Source of the DNA: a bacterium
GTDB lineage: Bacteria; JAMCPX01
Assembly (NCBI GenBank): GCA_021789095.1
Contig: JAJYJX010000103.1
Coordinates: forward strand, 1 to 9,238
Direction of reading: 5' to 3'
Length of the DNA stretch: 9,238 bases
This document shows, piece after piece, positions 1 to 6,553 of the stretch. Below the pieces are notes generated by a model, which made no database searches, was not told where the DNA came from, and saw nothing but the letters and a program-made list of their open reading frames with translations. The position numbers were made by a program, and so were the translations under genes. Positions within the stretch are counted from its first letter, which is position 1; each line of letters starts with the position of its first letter.

Positions 1-29
1 AAGGAATTAAAATTTACCCCGTCCGTCAG

Positions 30-593
30 TTATTGAAGCTCTGCCAGTGCTGCCGCAGAAGCGCTGCGTATTTCAGCTGCAGGATGGGACAGCAACACTA
101 TCAGTGGTTTTTCGGCCCTTGGATCTTTCAGGCTCCCTATTGCGCTGATCGTTGCCACGACGATGCTGTTGTTTGTGTCTTTCAGCAGCTGCAGTAAATG
201 CGCGAGGTAAGAGATATTACCCATATTGCCTATAGCCCTTATTGCCTCTATCCGCACAGTCGTTTCCGGATCGGATATGCGCTTTGCAATAACCTCGATA
301 TACTTTACAGCTTTTTTCTCTCCAAGTATGCGGACTGCGTGCGCCCTTATGCTGGCTTCCCTGTCTGCAGTGGCCATTGCGAGATATTCCAACGCCTTTT
401 GATCATCAAAATCTGCCAGCCCGAAAACGGCCCTCGATCGTGCAAGAATATCCTCACTTGAAAGTGCTTCCCCGAATTTATCAAGTTCGTTCCTTATACT
501 TATCGCCTCAATCGCATGTGATGCGGCATGCCTGACTTGTTCATTGTCATCCTTCAGAAGTAATTTCAATGCATCTATTCTGTCCTTCAGCAT
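30..593 (-). CDS. HEAT-repeat protein
   Basis: This is a 187-residue soluble protein built almost wholly of HEAT (PBS-lyase type) helical repeats. Such repeats stack into a curved solenoid that binds other proteins, and no catalytic motif is visible. About six repeats can be seen, each with an acidic turn followed by a V/I-R-x-x-A-x-x-A-I/L-G-like helix, near residues 16-30, 48-62, 77-91, 108-122, 139-153 and 171-185. There is no signal peptide or membrane segment, so it should be cytoplasmic. The start is the ATG three bases after the peptidase stop codon. An AAGGA ribosome binding site lies about six bases before it and falls in the last codons and stop of the upstream gene, which implies translational coupling. 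It is the last gene of the signalling operon visible here. A scaffold or adaptor role for the kinase, regulator or hydrolase is inference from position only. Confidence 0.85.
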   Translation of the reverse strand: MLKDRIDALKLLLKDDNEQVRHAASHAIEAISIRNELDKFGEALSSEDILARSRAVFGLADFDDQKALEYLAMATADREASIRAHAVRILGEKKAVKYIEVIAKRISDPETTVRIEAIRAIGNMGNISYLAHLLQLLKDTNNSIVVATISAIGSLKDPRAEKPLIVLLSHPAAEIRSASAAALAELQ

Positions 594-596
594 ATT

Positions 597-1568
597 CTAT
601 CCTTTTTTCTTCAGATCACTGTACGACGGAAGTACCCCCAGGCCATCCGCGTGCATTACCGCCCTTTTTATGGCCTCTTCCACGAGGCGGGAAGATACAT
701 CTCCCACAATATCGATCAGTTCGCTTTTGCTGCCGCACGATACTGCAAAAACAAGATCACCGTCAAAACTGGAACCCGCAGGCGATATCGCCCTTGCAAT
801 ACCTGCCGAAGCCATCCTTGCTATCGTGATAAGAGATGACTTGTCGAACTTTGCATCTGTGGCCACAATGCACAGCGTTGTGTTCTCAGGGATCTGCGGT
901 ATTTTACTATCTGCAGTATGTCCGGTTATAAAACCAGAGGTATCAATGAATTCCTTCGAGGACTTCTCTTTCCTTGCACCGGCGACGATCTTTCTGTTTT
1001 TATCCATGATATCGCCGAATGCGTTTACAACGACATAAACACCGATCCCCGTACCGTTTGAAAGCTTATCATATGTTGTTCCAACACCGCCTTTCATGGC
1101 GCTTTCCATACCGTTGATCTTGCCTACCGTTGCACCGGTACCTGCACCTTCAGAACCTTCATGAACATCCTTTGATAATGCGCTGCACGCCCTGTAGCTC
1201 ATAGTGCAATCAGGTGTTAAACCTGTAGAGAACCTCAAATCAAAGATCGCCGCGGTTGGAACTACCGGTATTCTTATGCCGCGTACATCTGTGCCTTTGC
1301 CGTTCTCCTTCAACCACCTCATAACACCGCAACCGGCATCCAGTCCGAATGCACTGCCTCCGGAAAGTGTAATAGCATCGATCCTTGATACGGTATGCGA
1401 TGCTTCAAGAGAATCTATCTGTCTTGTACTTGTTGCACTCCCGTACTTATATACGCCGGCAACCGCGCCCCCCTCGAAATATATTACGCTTACACCGGTT
1501 CTGTTGACCTTATCAGTGCACTCCCCAACAAGAACATTATCCAGCATGGAAATACCTGTTACGGGCAT
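597..1568 (-). CDS. P1 family (DmpA/NylC-like) self-processing hydrolase
   Basis: This 323-residue protein belongs to the P1/S58 family of N-terminal nucleophile hydrolases, which includes DmpA aminopeptidase, BapA and the nylon-oligomer hydrolase NylC. These are made as one chain and cut themselves, so that a Ser or Thr becomes the new N-terminus and nucleophile. The expected cut here is between Asn229 and Thr230, just before the conserved TTLCIVATDA strand, giving chains of about 229 and 94 residues. Other family marks are LSGGSAFGLDA near 68-78, EGAGTGATVGK at 140-150, KGGVGT at 159-164, Asn182 in VVVNAFGD, and the DGD pair Asp269/Asp271. From memory, the spacing Thr230-Asp269-Asp271 matches NylC Thr267-Asp306-Asp308. 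There is no signal peptide, so it is likely cytoplasmic. The gene starts four bases after the response regulator stop. The substrate is unknown; an aminopeptidase or amidase is likely. Confidence 0.9.
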   Translation of the reverse strand: MPVTGISMLDNVLVGECTDKVNRTGVSVIYFEGGAVAGVYKYGSATSTRQIDSLEASHTVSRIDAITLSGGSAFGLDAGCGVMRWLKENGKGTDVRGIRIPVVPTAAIFDLRFSTGLTPDCTMSYRACSALSKDVHEGSEGAGTGATVGKINGMESAMKGGVGTTYDKLSNGTGIGVYVVVNAFGDIMDKNRKIVAGARKEKSSKEFIDTSGFITGHTADSKIPQIPENTTLCIVATDAKFDKSSLITIARMASAGIARAISPAGSSFDGDLVFAVSCGSKSELIDIVGDVSSRLVEEAIKRAVMHADGLGVLPSYSDLKKKG

Positions 1569-1572
1569 TTGT

Positions 1573-3069
1573 CTATCTTTCGGAGTTTTTAATTGGTATC
1601 CGGCCCTCTTTTACAAGGAGGAGCATTTTATCGACAAGTTCAGGATCGAACTGCGTACCCTTGTTCTGCTCAAGTTCTGATATCACCTTCTCTGTTGGCA
1701 ACGATGTCCTGTAAGGCCTGTCCGATGTCATAACATCGAAGCTGTCGCAGAGAGCGAGTATCCTTGCACCGAAAGGGATATTTTCCCCTGAAATGCCTGC
1801 CGGATAACCGGTACCATCATATCTTTCATGGTGATATAAAATAAAAGGTATTATATCTGCCAGGAAAGACATTGGTCTGAGTATATTTGCCCCTATAACA
1901 GGATGCAGTTTAAACTGCTCATATTCTTCCCTGTCAAGCCCGTCTTTCTTCGTAAGTGCGTCGTACCTTATTCCTATTTTCCCGATGTCATGAAGTCTTC
2001 CTGCCTGGGTTATATTTAACACGGATTTCTCGTCAAGCCCTATTCTCTCAGCCAGCATATGGGCATATTCAGAAACCCGCTCTGAATGGCCCTTTGTGTA
2101 AGGCTCTTTGGCCTCAAGGGCCTTTATAAGCGATTCTATGGATTCTATGATGGCGATCTTCAGGCCCTCATCGGAACGCTTCACCTCGAGCAGGGATGTT
2201 ATCCTTTCCGCAAATATGGTCGCAAGCTTTCTTTGCGCATCGGTGAACGATATGTTGTTTCTGAGCTTTAATACACAGAATGAACCGTAAAACCTGTCCG
2301 CAAGGCCGATTGCAATTGACAGGTATGCTTTGATATCCACGGCCGGATTATGAGCGCTTCTTACATTATCTATCTGCTTTCCGCTCAGGAGCAGATAGCG
2401 ATCCTTTTCCAGCAGCCTGAAGATCTTTTCCTTGTCAAATGTATATTCTATATCATCCATGGTTATCTCCATGGTCGATTTAGACATCCTTGTTATCATA
2501 GGTGATGAGATTGTCTCCTTTAAGGAGATAACGACCGCGTCTGCGTCCAGTTCGTTCAATGCCTTTTCCAGTATCAGTTCAATAACAGTCCTTACATCGT
2601 TGTTCAGGATCATTGCTTCGCTGATCTGATAAAGAGAGACCGCCTCTTTCAATTGTATGTTTTCCTCCTCGAGTCTTCTCCTCTGCACGGCCTTGCTGAT
2701 AATGAATCCCAGTTCTTCGAGTTTGAACGGCTTAAGAATATAATCAACAGCACCGAGTTTTAATGCAGTGATAGCAGTTTCGACAGTGCCAAAACCGGTA
2801 AGCACGATAAATCTATGGTTCATGCCCTCCCTGTTGGCTTTTTCAAGCAGTTCTATGCCGTTCATGCCGGGCATCTCCAGATCAGTAAGAACTATATCGT
2901 AATAGTATTTCTTAAGGTATTCATAGGCATCAACGCCGTCCTTTGCCGTATCGACCCTGTATCCCTCGAGTGAAAGATATTCTTCCAGAAGTTCACGTAT
3001 AGAACTTTCATCATCAACAACAAGTATATGAATCTGCCTTGTATTATTCTCTTGTATCGCCATAATCAT
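1573..3069 (-). CDS. response regulator with GAF and HD-GYP domains (predicted c-di-GMP phosphodiesterase)
   Basis: This is a cytoplasmic response regulator whose output should hydrolyse cyclic di-GMP. Residues are counted from the ATG used here (498 residues). The receiver domain spans about 12-128, with acidic residues Asp19/Asp20, phospho-acceptor Asp63 in LTDLEMPG, Thr91 and Lys113. A short coiled stretch (129-145) leads to a GAF-like domain (about 147-293), then an HD-GYP domain (about 300-485). HD-GYP marks are His328, His360-Asp361 in HDIGKIGI, His389, His413-His414, the GYP triplet at 421-423 and DSFD at 442-445. All are intact, so activity is predicted. The start is uncertain: GTG 3072, ATG 3069 and ATG 3063 are all in frame inside the end of the kinase gene and none has a clear ribosome binding site. 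ATG 3069 overlaps the kinase by 26 bases, which points to translational coupling with its likely partner kinase. Confidence 0.92.
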   Translation of the reverse strand: MIMAIQENNTRQIHILVVDDESSIRELLEEYLSLEGYRVDTAKDGVDAYEYLKKYYYDIVLTDLEMPGMNGIELLEKANREGMNHRFIVLTGFGTVETAITALKLGAVDYILKPFKLEELGFIISKAVQRRRLEEENIQLKEAVSLYQISEAMILNNDVRTVIELILEKALNELDADAVVISLKETISSPMITRMSKSTMEITMDDIEYTFDKEKIFRLLEKDRYLLLSGKQIDNVRSAHNPAVDIKAYLSIAIGLADRFYGSFCVLKLRNNISFTDAQRKLATIFAERITSLLEVKRSDEGLKIAIIESIESLIKALEAKEPYTKGHSERVSEYAHMLAERIGLDEKSVLNITQAGRLHDIGKIGIRYDALTKKDGLDREEYEQFKLHPVIGANILRPMSFLADIIPFILYHHERYDGTGYPAGISGENIPFGARILALCDSFDVMTSDRPYRTSLPTEKVISELEQNKGTQFDPELVDKMLLLVKEGRIPIKNSER

Positions 3070-5077
3070 CACGATGTTTCATGGGAAGTATTATAGTAAA
3101 TTTTGTTCCTTTATTCAACTCACTTTTAACCATAAGCCTGCCGTTGTGTTCTTCGACAGCATTCATCACTATAACCATGCCAAGCCCCGTACCTTTACCG
3201 GCAGGCTTGGTGGTAAAAAATGGGTTGAATATCTTGTCCAGATGGTCGTCCGGTATACCAATGCCCTCATCTATCACCTCGATCTCTATGTTCCCCTTGT
3301 CAAACAGTCTTGTTGCAACGGTTATCTGGCCCTTTCTATGCTCCATGGCGTCCTTTGCATTTGAAATAAGATTGACGAGCAACTGTTCTATTGCATCCGG
3401 TACACAATCTATCAAAGGTAAATCCTGAGCCGGTCTTGTTACAAGCTTAATATCAACCACCCTCAGCTCATACTCCCATAATGCGGCAACGGAGGCAATT
3501 ATACCATTTATGTCAACATTTCTGAACTCAGATTTTGTCTGCCTCACCGACTGCATCAGCTTTCTTACAGAATCATTCAATTTGTTGATACTCAGCTTGA
3601 TCTTTTCCAGTCTTTCCTTGTTAATATCAACACCCCTGTCGCTTAATTCTTTAATAAGTAATTCCACCTGGCCTGTTATTGCCACAATCGGGCTGCTGAA
3701 CTGGTGTGTGATGCTTGCTATAACCTGGCCGATATTTGCAAGTTTGTCCGTATGGTACAGAATGCTCTTCATCTCTTCCAATTTATTTTTTGAGATCTCC
3801 AGCTCCGATGTAAAGCTTTCAAGTTTAGAATAAGACAGCTGAAGCTCACTCAGTACATCGTTCATGTCCTGGTAATGTCTCTCTATATCTTTTTTCTGAT
3901 TGAGCGTTTCAGTGTAATGCCTGTTGTTTACAATGCTTATGCCTATCTGGGATACAAATCTTTCAAGCAATTCTATATCTTCCGGATCCACATTCTCCGA
4001 GGGAGATTCTACTTCAAGAACTCCTATAACTTCACCAAGCACAATAATCGGTACAAGGATAAACGTATTATTGCCTGTAATTTTCTGGATCTCTGTTGCA
4101 CTCTCCGCTGATACAGCCGGTATAACATCCGCCAGAACCTCCCTTTCATCATGGGTTACAAGCGTCGCCATCTCTTTCAAAGCCCTTACCGCGATGTTAT
4201 GTTCGCTGCTCATAGGGAGCCTGATGTTCTTTAAATCAAACCCGAGTAAAGCATTTATCCGCTCCAGTGATTCATGTCCCGCACGGTTCCTTGGATTATG
4301 TGAACTTATGCCCAGCTCTGTTTTATTACTGTTCAGCAAAACAATGGCATTGTAAGGATACCCGAGAGTATCGCTGATCATCTTTATTGTTCCTTTCAAA
4401 AAGCTGTCAATCGGCTCGAGTTTCCTGAATTTATCCGCCATGGTTAACAAGAAATCCAGCTTCTTCCTGTTGGAAGAGAGCTTTTCCGTGATGATATTAA
4501 ACCTGTAATTAACAAATGTGAGGATTACAACAATCAGGGTAAACACGGCCACATTTATAACTATAAAATCAATTCTTATAGGTTGGGCCTGCATGATAGC
4601 GTGCGTTATGTCCTGATTTACGAATATAAACTTGCCTTTACGCAGCAGGATGTTAAGATCGGATGCAAGAGAATAGAGTAATATATCTATGAACATGAAT
4701 ATGGCCGTAAGTCCTACATTGCTCAACAAGCCAACACCCAATAACTGCACTATAAAGAAGAAAAAGAACGAACTGCGGAACCCGCCGGTCAGGAAAACGG
4801 CGTAAGAAGTAATCAGAGCGTCGAATACCGCCATGGTTACTTCAATTGCATATCTGGCTTTGTCAAACCTGTAGAGATAATCAACTATGCCGTTGATTAT
4901 GAAAGGGATAAGAACGGCAATTACGAAATAAATATAGATTTCATGCCGATTCCTGAAAAAGAATAAAAAGAGAAGTACAGCTACCGGATAGGTCAGATAC
5001 CGGGCTTTTATTGCCCACTGCGCTAATTGCTCTTCATAGCTGAACCCCTCTCTTTTTAATGAAGAAAATAATCTCAT
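3044..5077 (-). CDS. membrane sensor histidine kinase with GAF domain
   Basis: This is a 677-residue inner-membrane sensor kinase, counted from ATG 5077. About six hydrophobic helices lie in residues 28-190. The stretch [15 protein letters not shown] (about 94-108) resembles the six-helix sensor of PilS-type kinases, although that resemblance is from memory. A GAF-like domain follows (about 205-387), then a coiled coil (about 388-440), a dimerisation/phospho-acceptor helix with His458, and an ATPase domain. The ATPase boxes are N (Asn573), G1 (DEGIGIP, 603-609), F (FNPFFTTK, 617-624) and G2 (GKGTGLGM, 627-634). The residue after the phospho-His is Gln rather than the usual Glu. There is no receiver domain, so phosphate should go to the overlapping HD-GYP regulator. 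GTG 5080 and ATG 5077 are tandem possible starts, a stop lies just upstream in frame, and no ribosome binding site is evident. The signal sensed is unknown. Confidence 0.93.
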   Translation of the reverse strand: MRLFSSLKREGFSYEEQLAQWAIKARYLTYPVAVLLFLFFFRNRHEIYIYFVIAVLIPFIINGIVDYLYRFDKARYAIEVTMAVFDALITSYAVFLTGGFRSSFFFFFIVQLLGVGLLSNVGLTAIFMFIDILLYSLASDLNILLRKGKFIFVNQDITHAIMQAQPIRIDFIVINVAVFTLIVVILTFVNYRFNIITEKLSSNRKKLDFLLTMADKFRKLEPIDSFLKGTIKMISDTLGYPYNAIVLLNSNKTELGISSHNPRNRAGHESLERINALLGFDLKNIRLPMSSEHNIAVRALKEMATLVTHDEREVLADVIPAVSAESATEIQKITGNNTFILVPIIVLGEVIGVLEVESPSENVDPEDIELLERFVSQIGISIVNNRHYTETLNQKKDIERHYQDMNDVLSELQLSYSKLESFTSELEISKNKLEEMKSILYHTDKLANIGQVIASITHQFSSPIVAITGQVELLIKELSDRGVDINKERLEKIKLSINKLNDSVRKLMQSVRQTKSEFRNVDINGIIASVAALWEYELRVVDIKLVTRPAQDLPLIDCVPDAIEQLLVNLISNAKDAMEHRKGQITVATRLFDKGNIEIEVIDEGIGIPDDHLDKIFNPFFTTKPAGKGTGLGMVIVMNAVEEHNGRLMVKSELNKGTKFTIILPMKHRDDYGDTRE

Positions 5078-5089
5078 CACTCATGATTT

Positions 5090-5125
5090 AAAGAACAAAA
5101 ACGTGATGGGGGCCGCTCCCATCAC
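5090..5125 (-). terminator. Rho-independent terminator after the HU gene
   Basis: Read on the minus strand, GTGATGGG pairs perfectly with CCCATCAC (8 bp). One or two further pairs (A/T or G-U, and G-C) are possible around a short GC-rich loop. The stem is followed directly by GTTTTTGTTCTTT. It starts 11 bases after the HU stop codon. There is no T-rich run on the other side, so it should work only for leftward transcription. The kinase start codon lies only about ten bases beyond the T-run. Confidence 0.8.
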
Positions 5126-5136
5126 AAATAATGCGG

Positions 5137-5412
5137 TTATTTTGCAACTGCTTTTTTTAGTTCACTGCCCGCTTTGAACTTTGGAACTCTTCTTGCCGGT
5201 ATCTTTATCTTTGCTTTTGTCTGCGGATTGATGCCTTCCCGTGCCGCCCTTTTTGCAACATTGAATGTACCAAAACCGGTTAATGTTAACTTGTCGCCTT
5301 TCTTTAATAATGCCGTAACATGACTGACAAATGCGTTTAAAACCTGCTCTGCCTTTGCCTTTGAAATCTCTGCCTCATCGGCCAGTTTCTTTACCAAATC
5401 CGCCTTCGTCAT
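5137..5412 (-). CDS. HU-family DNA-binding protein
   Basis: This is a 91-residue histone-like protein that binds and bends DNA as a dimer. Its length is the usual one for HU. The N-terminal helices (residues 1-40) start with the typical M-T-K-A-D-L-V. The core has the hallmark GFGTFNV (about 46-52). The DNA-binding beta arm contains REGINPQTKAKIKIPARRVPKFK (in part, 58-79), with the conserved NPQT and IPA and the intercalating proline. A basic C-terminal helix ends in KKAVAK. The start is fixed by a strong AAGGAGGG ribosome binding site just upstream. It has its own promoter and terminator, so it is mainly a single-gene unit, though readthrough into the kinase is plausible. HU as opposed to IHF is favoured by the motif set, but which HU paralogue this is cannot be told. 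Confidence 0.97.
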   Translation of the reverse strand: MTKADLVKKLADEAEISKAKAEQVLNAFVSHVTALLKKGDKLTLTGFGTFNVAKRAAREGINPQTKAKIKIPARRVPKFKAGSELKKAVAK

Positions 5413-5415
5413 AAA

Positions 5416-5423
5416 CCCTCCTT
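5416..5423 (-). promoter_or_regulatory. ribosome binding site of the HU gene
   Basis: On the minus strand the sequence AAGGAGGG lies three to four bases before the HU start ATG. It is close to a full match to the anti-Shine-Dalgarno sequence and fits an abundant protein. It overlaps the possible -35 box of the rightward operon. Confidence 0.85.
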
Positions 5424-5450
5424 TACATTATGAGATATTTGCGTTAATAC
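5422..5450 (+). promoter_or_regulatory. possible promoter of the rightward operon
   Basis: On the plus strand TTTACA (5422-5427, 5 of 6 to consensus) is followed by 17 bases and TAATAC (5445-5450, only 3 of 6). An alternative is TTGCGT (5439-5444), 17 bases, then TGTAAG (5462-5467). Some promoter must lie in this short divergent region if the operon starts here, but neither candidate is strong. Both overlap the HU promoter or its leader. Confidence 0.25.
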
Positions 5451-5471
5451 CAGATAGAACATGTAAGTCAA
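5444..5471 (-). promoter_or_regulatory. sigma70-type promoter of the HU gene
   Basis: On the minus strand a TTGACT -35 box (5471-5466) is followed by 16 bases and a TATTAA -10 box (5449-5444). A TG one base before the -10 box makes it an extended -10. The first box matches consensus at 5 of 6 positions and the second at 4 of 6. Transcription would start about 25 bases before the HU start codon. The call rests on sequence match only. Confidence 0.65.
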
Positions 5472-5492
5472 GAAGATTTATTTCGATTCTGC

Positions 5493-5502
5493 AAGGAAAG
5501 GA
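5493..5502 (+). promoter_or_regulatory. ribosome binding site deciding the start of the first rightward gene
   Basis: AAGGAAAGGA sits eight bases before ATG 5511 but directly abuts or overlaps the in-frame ATG at 5502. The spacing therefore supports 5511 as the true start, which shortens the protein from 177 to 174 residues. Confidence 0.7.
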
Positions 5503-5510
5503 TGTTTTGT

Positions 5511-6035
5511 ATGGCTGATGAAGAAAATGCTGATTCACTGTTGAGCCTTCTCGAAGCCAGGATAAGGGACCTGAAGTTCGATTATGACAGATACTTTACG
5601 AAGGATATAAAATTAGAACCTGTAAGAAAAAGGGAAGACGTGGAAAGGCTTATACTGAAATTAAGCAAGGTCCACTTTATAAAAGTGAATCAGAAATTTA
5701 CCTACGAAAATATAATCTCAAGGTTTATTTCCCTTAAAACCTACTGGGATAAAAAGTTGAGACAGATTGAGGCAGTATCAGCAAAAAAAACAGCTGAACC
5801 CCAGGCTGGGAGCACACCTGCCGGAACAGACAGTTACAGGCAGGTGTACAGGGATTATGTTAATCTTGTCTCTTCATTGAACCCATCGGCAAGGATTTCG
5901 CCTTACGACACCATAAAACAGACTCTCGACTCAAAACGCAAGGAACTCCTGAGCCAGTACAAGTGCAGGGACATCGAATTTAAGGTGGAGTATGAAGGCA
6001 AAAAACTTAAATTCAAGGCAATACCAAAGTATTAA
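5511..6035 (+). CDS. uncharacterised protein resembling the MXAN_5187 family
   Basis: This 174-residue charged, soluble protein has no signal peptide or membrane helix. Its function is not known to me. Two parts can be seen. The N-terminal half (about 5-90) is helical, with LLEARIRDLKFDYDRYF at 12-29 and a basic, aromatic stretch reaching RFISLKTYWDKKLRQIE at 71-87. A Lys/Ala/Pro/Gly/Thr linker (about 89-108) follows. The C-terminal part (about 109-174) begins YRQVYRDYV and ends in a beta-like segment, CRDIEFKVEYEGKKLKFKAIPK. From memory this layout resembles deltaproteobacterial proteins annotated with an MXAN_5187 C-terminal domain; that is a recollection, not a search. The start at ATG 5511 is chosen for its ribosome binding site. 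It heads the tsaE-lysC-cimA cluster and is divergent from HU. A regulatory role is possible but unsupported. Confidence 0.85.
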   Translation: MADEENADSLLSLLEARIRDLKFDYDRYFTKDIKLEPVRKREDVERLILKLSKVHFIKVNQKFTYENIISRFISLKTYWDKKLRQIEAVSAKKTAEPQAGSTPAGTDSYRQVYRDYVNLVSSLNPSARISPYDTIKQTLDSKRKELLSQYKCRDIEFKVEYEGKKLKFKAIPKY

Positions 6036-6040
6036 ATACT

Positions 6041-6553
6041 ATGTCCAGACCGGCCCAATGGTTCAAGCTGCCTGAGGTGTTTATTAAAACCCCTGCTGAA
6101 ATGATGCGTACTGCAAAAATTATTGCCAAGGCCCTGCCTCCCGGAACATCCATTGGACTTACCGGAGAACTTGGCGCAGGCAAAACAACCTTTGTAAAGG
6201 GGTTCGTAACGGCATATGGCATTAACAGGGATGCAGTAACAAGCCCCACATTTACTATTATAAATGAGTATGGCGACGGGCTGCGTATATTCCATGCCGA
6301 TCTGTACAGGATAGGGTCGGATGATGAACTTGTCAGGACCGGCCTGTACGATCTGAAGTTTGATAACGGATTCCTGTTAATTGAATGGCCGGAGAAGTTT
6401 AAATCTCTTGCAAATTATCTTGATTTGTTTTTAGTCTTCGGTATTGAAAAACAGGGCAGAATGATAAGAATAACAGGGAAAAAGGAACTTATGGCAAGGT
6501 TGGGGAAAAGTAAAAATTTCAAGAGAGGTAAGAATTATGGCTTTGGTGGTTAA
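6041..6553 (+). CDS. tsaE: tRNA t6A synthesis ATPase TsaE
   Basis: TsaE is the small ATPase of the TsaBDE complex. That complex, with TsaC, places threonylcarbamoyl on A37 of tRNAs that read ANN codons. TsaE binds the TsaB-TsaD dimer and its ATP hydrolysis resets the complex. The 170-residue chain shows the Walker A loop GELGAGKTT (42-50), the switch-like SPTF (68-71), HADLYR (85-90) and IEWPE (114-118), all in the usual order and spacing. It starts five bases after the previous stop codon with no clear ribosome binding site, so it is probably translated by coupling. The basic tail (about 150-170) runs 17 bases into lysC, and residues there may be dictated partly by the overlap. Partner genes tsaB and tsaD are not in this window. 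Confidence 0.95.
   Translation: MSRPAQWFKLPEVFIKTPAEMMRTAKIIAKALPPGTSIGLTGELGAGKTTFVKGFVTAYGINRDAVTSPTFTIINEYGDGLRIFHADLYRIGSDDELVRTGLYDLKFDNGFLLIEWPEKFKSLANYLDLFLVFGIEKQGRMIRITGKKELMARLGKSKNFKRGKNYGFGG

Noticed and set aside
1-29. Terminator after the HEAT-repeat gene
   Set aside because: No convincing stem followed by a T-run is visible in the 29 bases available. The operon may continue beyond the window.
544-1038. 164-codon open frame on the plus strand opposite the P1 hydrolase
   Set aside because: It is antisense to a gene with full family motifs. The serine/phenylalanine-rich translation has no domain that I recognise.
3924-4355. 143-codon open frame on the plus strand opposite the kinase GAF region
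   Set aside because: It is a shadow of the kinase. The low-complexity Ser/Leu/Thr translation and lack of a ribosome binding site argue against a gene.
4735-4775. Run of phenylalanine codons in the kinase membrane region as a slippage site
   Set aside because: The codons are mixed TTC and TTT, so there is no long single-base run. The frame is intact on both sides, and it is simply a hydrophobic helix.
5126-5150. Possible kinase promoter in the 3' end of HU (TTGCAA then TGTGAT on the minus strand)
   Set aside because: The spacing is only 15 bases, each box matches 4 of 6 positions, and the start would fall inside the terminator stem. It is too weak to annotate.
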